Below, piece by piece: positions 61,148 to 64,000 of a stretch of DNA of 64,000 nt. The DNA is taken from contig CBDBIN010000045.1 in the NCBI GenBank assembly GCA_965206125.1, positions 682,001 to 746,000 on the forward strand. Reading direction: 5' to 3'. The notes under the pieces are model-generated. The model had not been told where the DNA came from and made no database searches. It saw nothing but the letters and a program-made list of their open reading frames with translations. This DNA comes from CAXWPM01 sp965206125 (GTDB lineage: Bacteria; Acidobacteriota; Terriglobia; 20CM-2-55-15). Every line of letters starts with the position of its first letter. The stretch's first letter is position 1. The translations under genes were made by a program, and so were the position numbers.

Positions 61148-62749
61148 ATGCCCTGGGTGAAAGCCGCATCGATTGAGTCCCTCGCTCAGAAGCCGAGGGT
61201 CCTCAACCATCCACCGCGCCAGATCGCGGTCTTCAAGGTCGACGGAAACGTCTACGCGATCGACAATCGCTGCCCGCACGAAGGCTACCCGCTGGCCGTA
61301 GGGAGCGTCGGCGAAGACTGTCTGCTCACGTGTAACTGGCACAATTGGAAATTCCGGCTCACCGACGGGAAGTGTGTGAAGGGAGGGGATCACGTCCGCA
61401 GCTACCCCACGCGGATCGAAGACGGACATGCGTGGGTGGACGTATCGGAACCTCCCCCGGGGCAGATACGCGAAGAAGTGTTCCGGGGGCTCCGAACGGC
61501 GTTCGATGATCGGGACTTCGGACGCGTCTGCCGCGAGATCTCCCGCCTGGAATACCACAAAATGGACCCGAAAGATGCCGTCCGCAAGGCGATCAACTGG
61601 TCCTACGATCGATTAGAATACGGAACTGTCCACTCCGCGGCGGCGGCGGCGGACTGGCTGGCGCGCGCTGAGGAGTTCGCTCGACGAGGGACGGACTTTG
61701 AAGACCGACTGATCTGTATCGCGGAAGCCGTCGACCACCTGGCTTTCAACAGCCTCCGTCACGAGGCATATCCCTATGCCGACGCCGGCGAGGCCTTCGC
61801 ACCATCAGCGTTCATGGCTGTCATCGAGGCCGAGGAAACAAAGCGGGCCGAAGCGATGGTCCGGCGGGGACTCGACGACGGCCTCGGTTGGCCCGAAATG
61901 GAAGAGGCATTCGTCGGCGCTGCCCTCGCGCACTACAACGACTTCGGTCACAGCATTATCTACGTGCAGAAGGCGGGTGAGCTGATAAACCAACTCGGAA
62001 GCGAAGTCACTCCGTTCGTGGTTTTGCCGCTGGCGCGTCACCTGACCTACACGACGCGCGAAGACCTCATTCCCGAGTTCAAAGAGTACGGACCGGCGCT
62101 GGATCGTCTGGCCGAGCCAGGCGAGGCCACCTCCAACTCGGAACGGATGAGGGTTCCGTTCCCCGAAAACATGGCTGGCGCTCTCGGATGGCTGGAGAAC
62201 AACATCGCTGCTCGCTCGGTGGAAACGGTCTATGACGCCTTGCTCGAGGCGATCGCCCTCAACATGCTTCACTACGACACGAGTTACGACACGGCCACCG
62301 ATCGGTCCGTTAGCCAGAATGTCAGCTGGCTGGGCTTTACCCACGGCGTGACGTCGTCGAATGCCATCCGCAATACGTGTGAGAAACATCCGCGCTACTG
62401 GAAACAGGGTCTCATGCAGATGGCATGCTGGGCGGGACGGAACCGCAGCTTCATCGATCTCGAAACCGAAACATCAGCTTGGCACGTCGCGGACCCTGTC
62501 GCCTTCTTCGACGATGTCGACCAGCGGCTCCTTGACCACGGGATGCGCGACCCGATCTTCTCGGCCCACCTGTTGAAGACGAGTGTCGCCGTCAGGAGCG
62601 AGCTGGCAGAGGCCTCGGAATCGTGCCGTGCGGCTTTGCTTGCGGCGCTCAACCGGTTCCTGAATTCGCCCATCAAGATGAAGCACGTCCGGCGGCTGGC
62701 CCGTCAGGCCATCGCGCTCGTCGCGCGCGATTTCCCGGCGGCCGACTGA
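61148..62749 (+). CDS. Rieske [2Fe-2S] protein with large helical C-terminal domain
   Basis: 533 residues. Residues 1-105 are a complete Rieske domain with CPHEGYPLA (Cys-x-His) and CNWHNWKF (Cys-x2-His) ligands, of the soluble nitrite-reductase-small-subunit/ferredoxin type. Residues about 110-533 are mostly helical with few landmarks: 'HYNDFGHSIIYVQKAGELI', 'LPLARHLTYTTREDLIPEFKEY', 'NMLHYDTSYDTATDRSVSQNVSWLGFTHGVTSSNAIR', each rich in His. The pattern 'LAHYNDFGH' and 'FTHGVTSSNA' resembles questin-oxidase-like (DUF4243) proteins, but I am not sure. No signal peptide. An oxygenase whose electrons come through its own Rieske domain is a reasonable guess. Its end overlaps the convergent GT87 gene by 46 bp. 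Confidence 0.78.
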   Translation: MPWVKAASIESLAQKPRVLNHPPRQIAVFKVDGNVYAIDNRCPHEGYPLAVGSVGEDCLLTCNWHNWKFRLTDGKCVKGGDHVRSYPTRIEDGHAWVDVSEPPPGQIREEVFRGLRTAFDDRDFGRVCREISRLEYHKMDPKDAVRKAINWSYDRLEYGTVHSAAAAADWLARAEEFARRGTDFEDRLICIAEAVDHLAFNSLRHEAYPYADAGEAFAPSAFMAVIEAEETKRAEAMVRRGLDDGLGWPEMEEAFVGAALAHYNDFGHSIIYVQKAGELINQLGSEVTPFVVLPLARHLTYTTREDLIPEFKEYGPALDRLAEPGEATSNSERMRVPFPENMAGALGWLENNIAARSVETVYDALLEAIALNMLHYDTSYDTATDRSVSQNVSWLGFTHGVTSSNAIRNTCEKHPRYWKQGLMQMACWAGRNRSFIDLETETSAWHVADPVAFFDDVDQRLLDHGMRDPIFSAHLLKTSVAVRSELAEASESCRAALLAALNRFLNSPIKMKHVRRLARQAIALVARDFPAAD

Positions 62750-63951
62750 TCCGGCTGGACCACTTGGACCCCATTCACACTGGCCCAAACGAGAGCAGCG
62801 GTAAGACAACACGCGGCCAGGAAGTCAAAGCCCAGTACCTGGAGCAGCCGCTGCGCGTCCGAACCCGGGGCGAGCGGCTGGATAAGGACAAGCCCGATCG
62901 CCGCGTAGACCACGCCCCGAACCCAGCGCGGAGGATGCTCCCGGGCCAGGATGAATCCGGCGATGATGGCCGGCCAGAGCAGGACGACCAGCGCAGACCT
63001 ATGGCTGAAGGGCTCCAGCAGCGCCAAGCCGCAGAACGCCACTCCATGCTCGACCCAGCCCACTTCCTGACGTCTCCGGTAGGCGAGCAGCAACAGACCC
63101 ACGTAGCCAGCACCCGCCATGCCAAACCACAGCGTGCGGACCATCTCCGGGTTCAGGCTAACGATGTTTACTGTTCGGTAGTTCGAGTCCGGCACCCCGG
63201 AGTAGTCGACCAGGGTCAAGTAACGCATCAGGGCGCCTCGCAACGACTGGTTCGGGTACCAGATTTCGGCCGATCCCAATTGTGTTTGGAACTCCTGATC
63301 GACCCACTGGGAAAGGAGGTCCAGGTTAGTCGAGAATCCGAAGTAGACTGCGGGAGCCATTGTGAGAAGAAGGGCGAACATCAGGGTCCATGCGACCACG
63401 TCCCAGTCCCTGCGCACGGCCAGATAAGGAACAAAGAACAGCGGCCAGACTTTTATTGCGACCGCCAGGCCCAGCGCTCCGGCCGCCCAGATCGGCCGAC
63501 GCCGTACCAACACTAGAGAGGCAGCCACGAGCACGAATATGAAAAACTGGACGTTGCCGTAGCGGAACTCCAGCACCAGGAAAGACCCCGAGAACAGAAG
63601 CGGGATCAGCCACTCCTCCCGCCTCGGGCTCGTCCCCAGCTCCCGAAAAATCGCCGCGACCAGGAGGAAGAGTGCGGCACACTTCCCCACCACCCAGATT
63701 CCGGCCCCAAGCCCGAGCGGCATGAACGCGAACGGCGCAAACAGGAGCAGGAACAGCGGGGGGTAGCGATAGTGCATCGGCCAGCCCAACCCGCTCGTGT
63801 CTCCATAAACCGGACGCGTGCCGTCGAACACGCCCGCAGCGCCGACGTGGTACACGCGAAAATCCACCGGGTTCTGGGAGAAAAAATAGGCCAGCAAGAC
63901 GACCGCGAGCACCCCTCCCGCGGCAAGTGCTTTCCTGGTGTCGTTCGACAT
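62704..63951 (-). CDS. GT87-type polyprenol-mannose/arabinose transferase-like membrane protein
   Basis: 415 residues, about ten TM helices, of the GT-C fold DUF2029/GT87 family. An early 'DFRVYHVGAAGVFDGTRPVYGDTSGLGWPMHYRYPPLFLLLFAPFA' carries the catalytic Asp and the YPP motif. Then come hydrophobic segments with 'VLEFRYGNVQFFIFVLVAASLVL' and 'AAGALGLAVAIKVWPLFFVPYLAVRRDW'. 'WYPNQSLRGALMRYLT' is the conserved NQS segment. Family members transfer sugars from polyprenyl-phosphate donors. The last 15 codons are antisense to the end of the Rieske gene. Confidence 0.85.
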   Translation of the reverse strand: MSNDTRKALAAGGVLAVVLLAYFFSQNPVDFRVYHVGAAGVFDGTRPVYGDTSGLGWPMHYRYPPLFLLLFAPFAFMPLGLGAGIWVVGKCAALFLLVAAIFRELGTSPRREEWLIPLLFSGSFLVLEFRYGNVQFFIFVLVAASLVLVRRRPIWAAGALGLAVAIKVWPLFFVPYLAVRRDWDVVAWTLMFALLLTMAPAVYFGFSTNLDLLSQWVDQEFQTQLGSAEIWYPNQSLRGALMRYLTLVDYSGVPDSNYRTVNIVSLNPEMVRTLWFGMAGAGYVGLLLLAYRRRQEVGWVEHGVAFCGLALLEPFSHRSALVVLLWPAIIAGFILAREHPPRWVRGVVYAAIGLVLIQPLAPGSDAQRLLQVLGFDFLAACCLTAALVWASVNGVQVVQPDQSAAGKSRATSAMA

Positions 63952-64000
63952 CCCGATTGACTATACCGGTTGAGGCGCGGCGAATACATCGGATGTCGCG

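Overview
The window is a high-GC bacterial chromosome segment that most resembles Acidobacteriota. The main reasons are three large two-block FtsX/MacB-type permeases of the acidobacterial duplicated orphan permease (ADOP) kind, one of them behind a PadR regulator; bacillithiol genes bshA-bshC beside a dapA-like gene; several exported proteins with RG-rich linkers; and a mix of housekeeping genes typical of that phylum. The phylum call is inference from gene content; there is no rRNA in the window.

Layout. 1-9.8 kb: a partial exported Ig-like/LVIVD protein, mdh and icd (TCA cycle, overlapping by 1 nt), a pyruvoyl-dependent arginine decarboxylase, a CstA-family peptide/carbon-starvation transporter, an SLC13 carboxylate/sulfate transporter, a MoeB/ThiF E1-like enzyme and a Fic-like protein that lacks the catalytic His. 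10-16 kb: smpB, a short STN-domain protein, a polyprenyl-phosphate sugar transferase, then a secretin (TPR, STN, secretin, cohesin-like) and two type II pseudopilins. 16-29 kb is ordinary core: era-corC-ybeY-phoH, rpsT, holA-lptE, recX-alaS, a lytic transglycosylase, an AmiC-type amidase and a one-TM protein. It ends with a candidate small RNA directly abutting tRNA-Thr(CGT). 29-36 kb: bshA-bshC-dapA-like, then accB-accC-thiE.

36-48.5 kb is a decaying, insertion-rich stretch. The type IV pilus operon pilM-N-O is followed by a collapsed remnant: the end of pilO, all of pilP and most of pilQ are missing. The Roadblock gene after it takes its stop codon from the end of a 274-bp miniature element. 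A second copy of that element (about 88% identical by eye) splits a histidine-phosphatase gene, which also carries a frameshift. Immediately upstream of that broken gene lies a complete 2,645-bp IS1595-family element (8-bp target duplication AATCTTTT, near-perfect ends). It carries a passenger DNA methyltransferase fused to a PD-(D/E)XK nuclease-like domain. An ECF sigma/anti-sigma/YbjQ cluster follows. A sulfite dehydrogenase gene is then separated from its cytochrome c partner by an IS1380 element that landed exactly on the stop codon (target duplication CTAG).

48.5-64 kb: arsC and an aquaporin (arsenic detoxification), PadR plus three ADOP permeases (one with a single-base frameshift), an exported HpcH/HpaI-aldolase-like lipoprotein with an exported creatininase-like protein, a Rieske protein with a large helical C-terminal domain, and a GT87-type membrane protein.

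Two dispersed repeat families run through the intergenic DNA: a roughly 85-90 bp GGGGACAG/CTGTCCCC unit (four units at three loci) and the TAGGAGCC-ended miniature elements (two full copies and one short relative). The most unusual units are the methyltransferase-bearing IS1595 element, the pil deletion, the paired miniature elements and the candidate RNA upstream of the tRNA.
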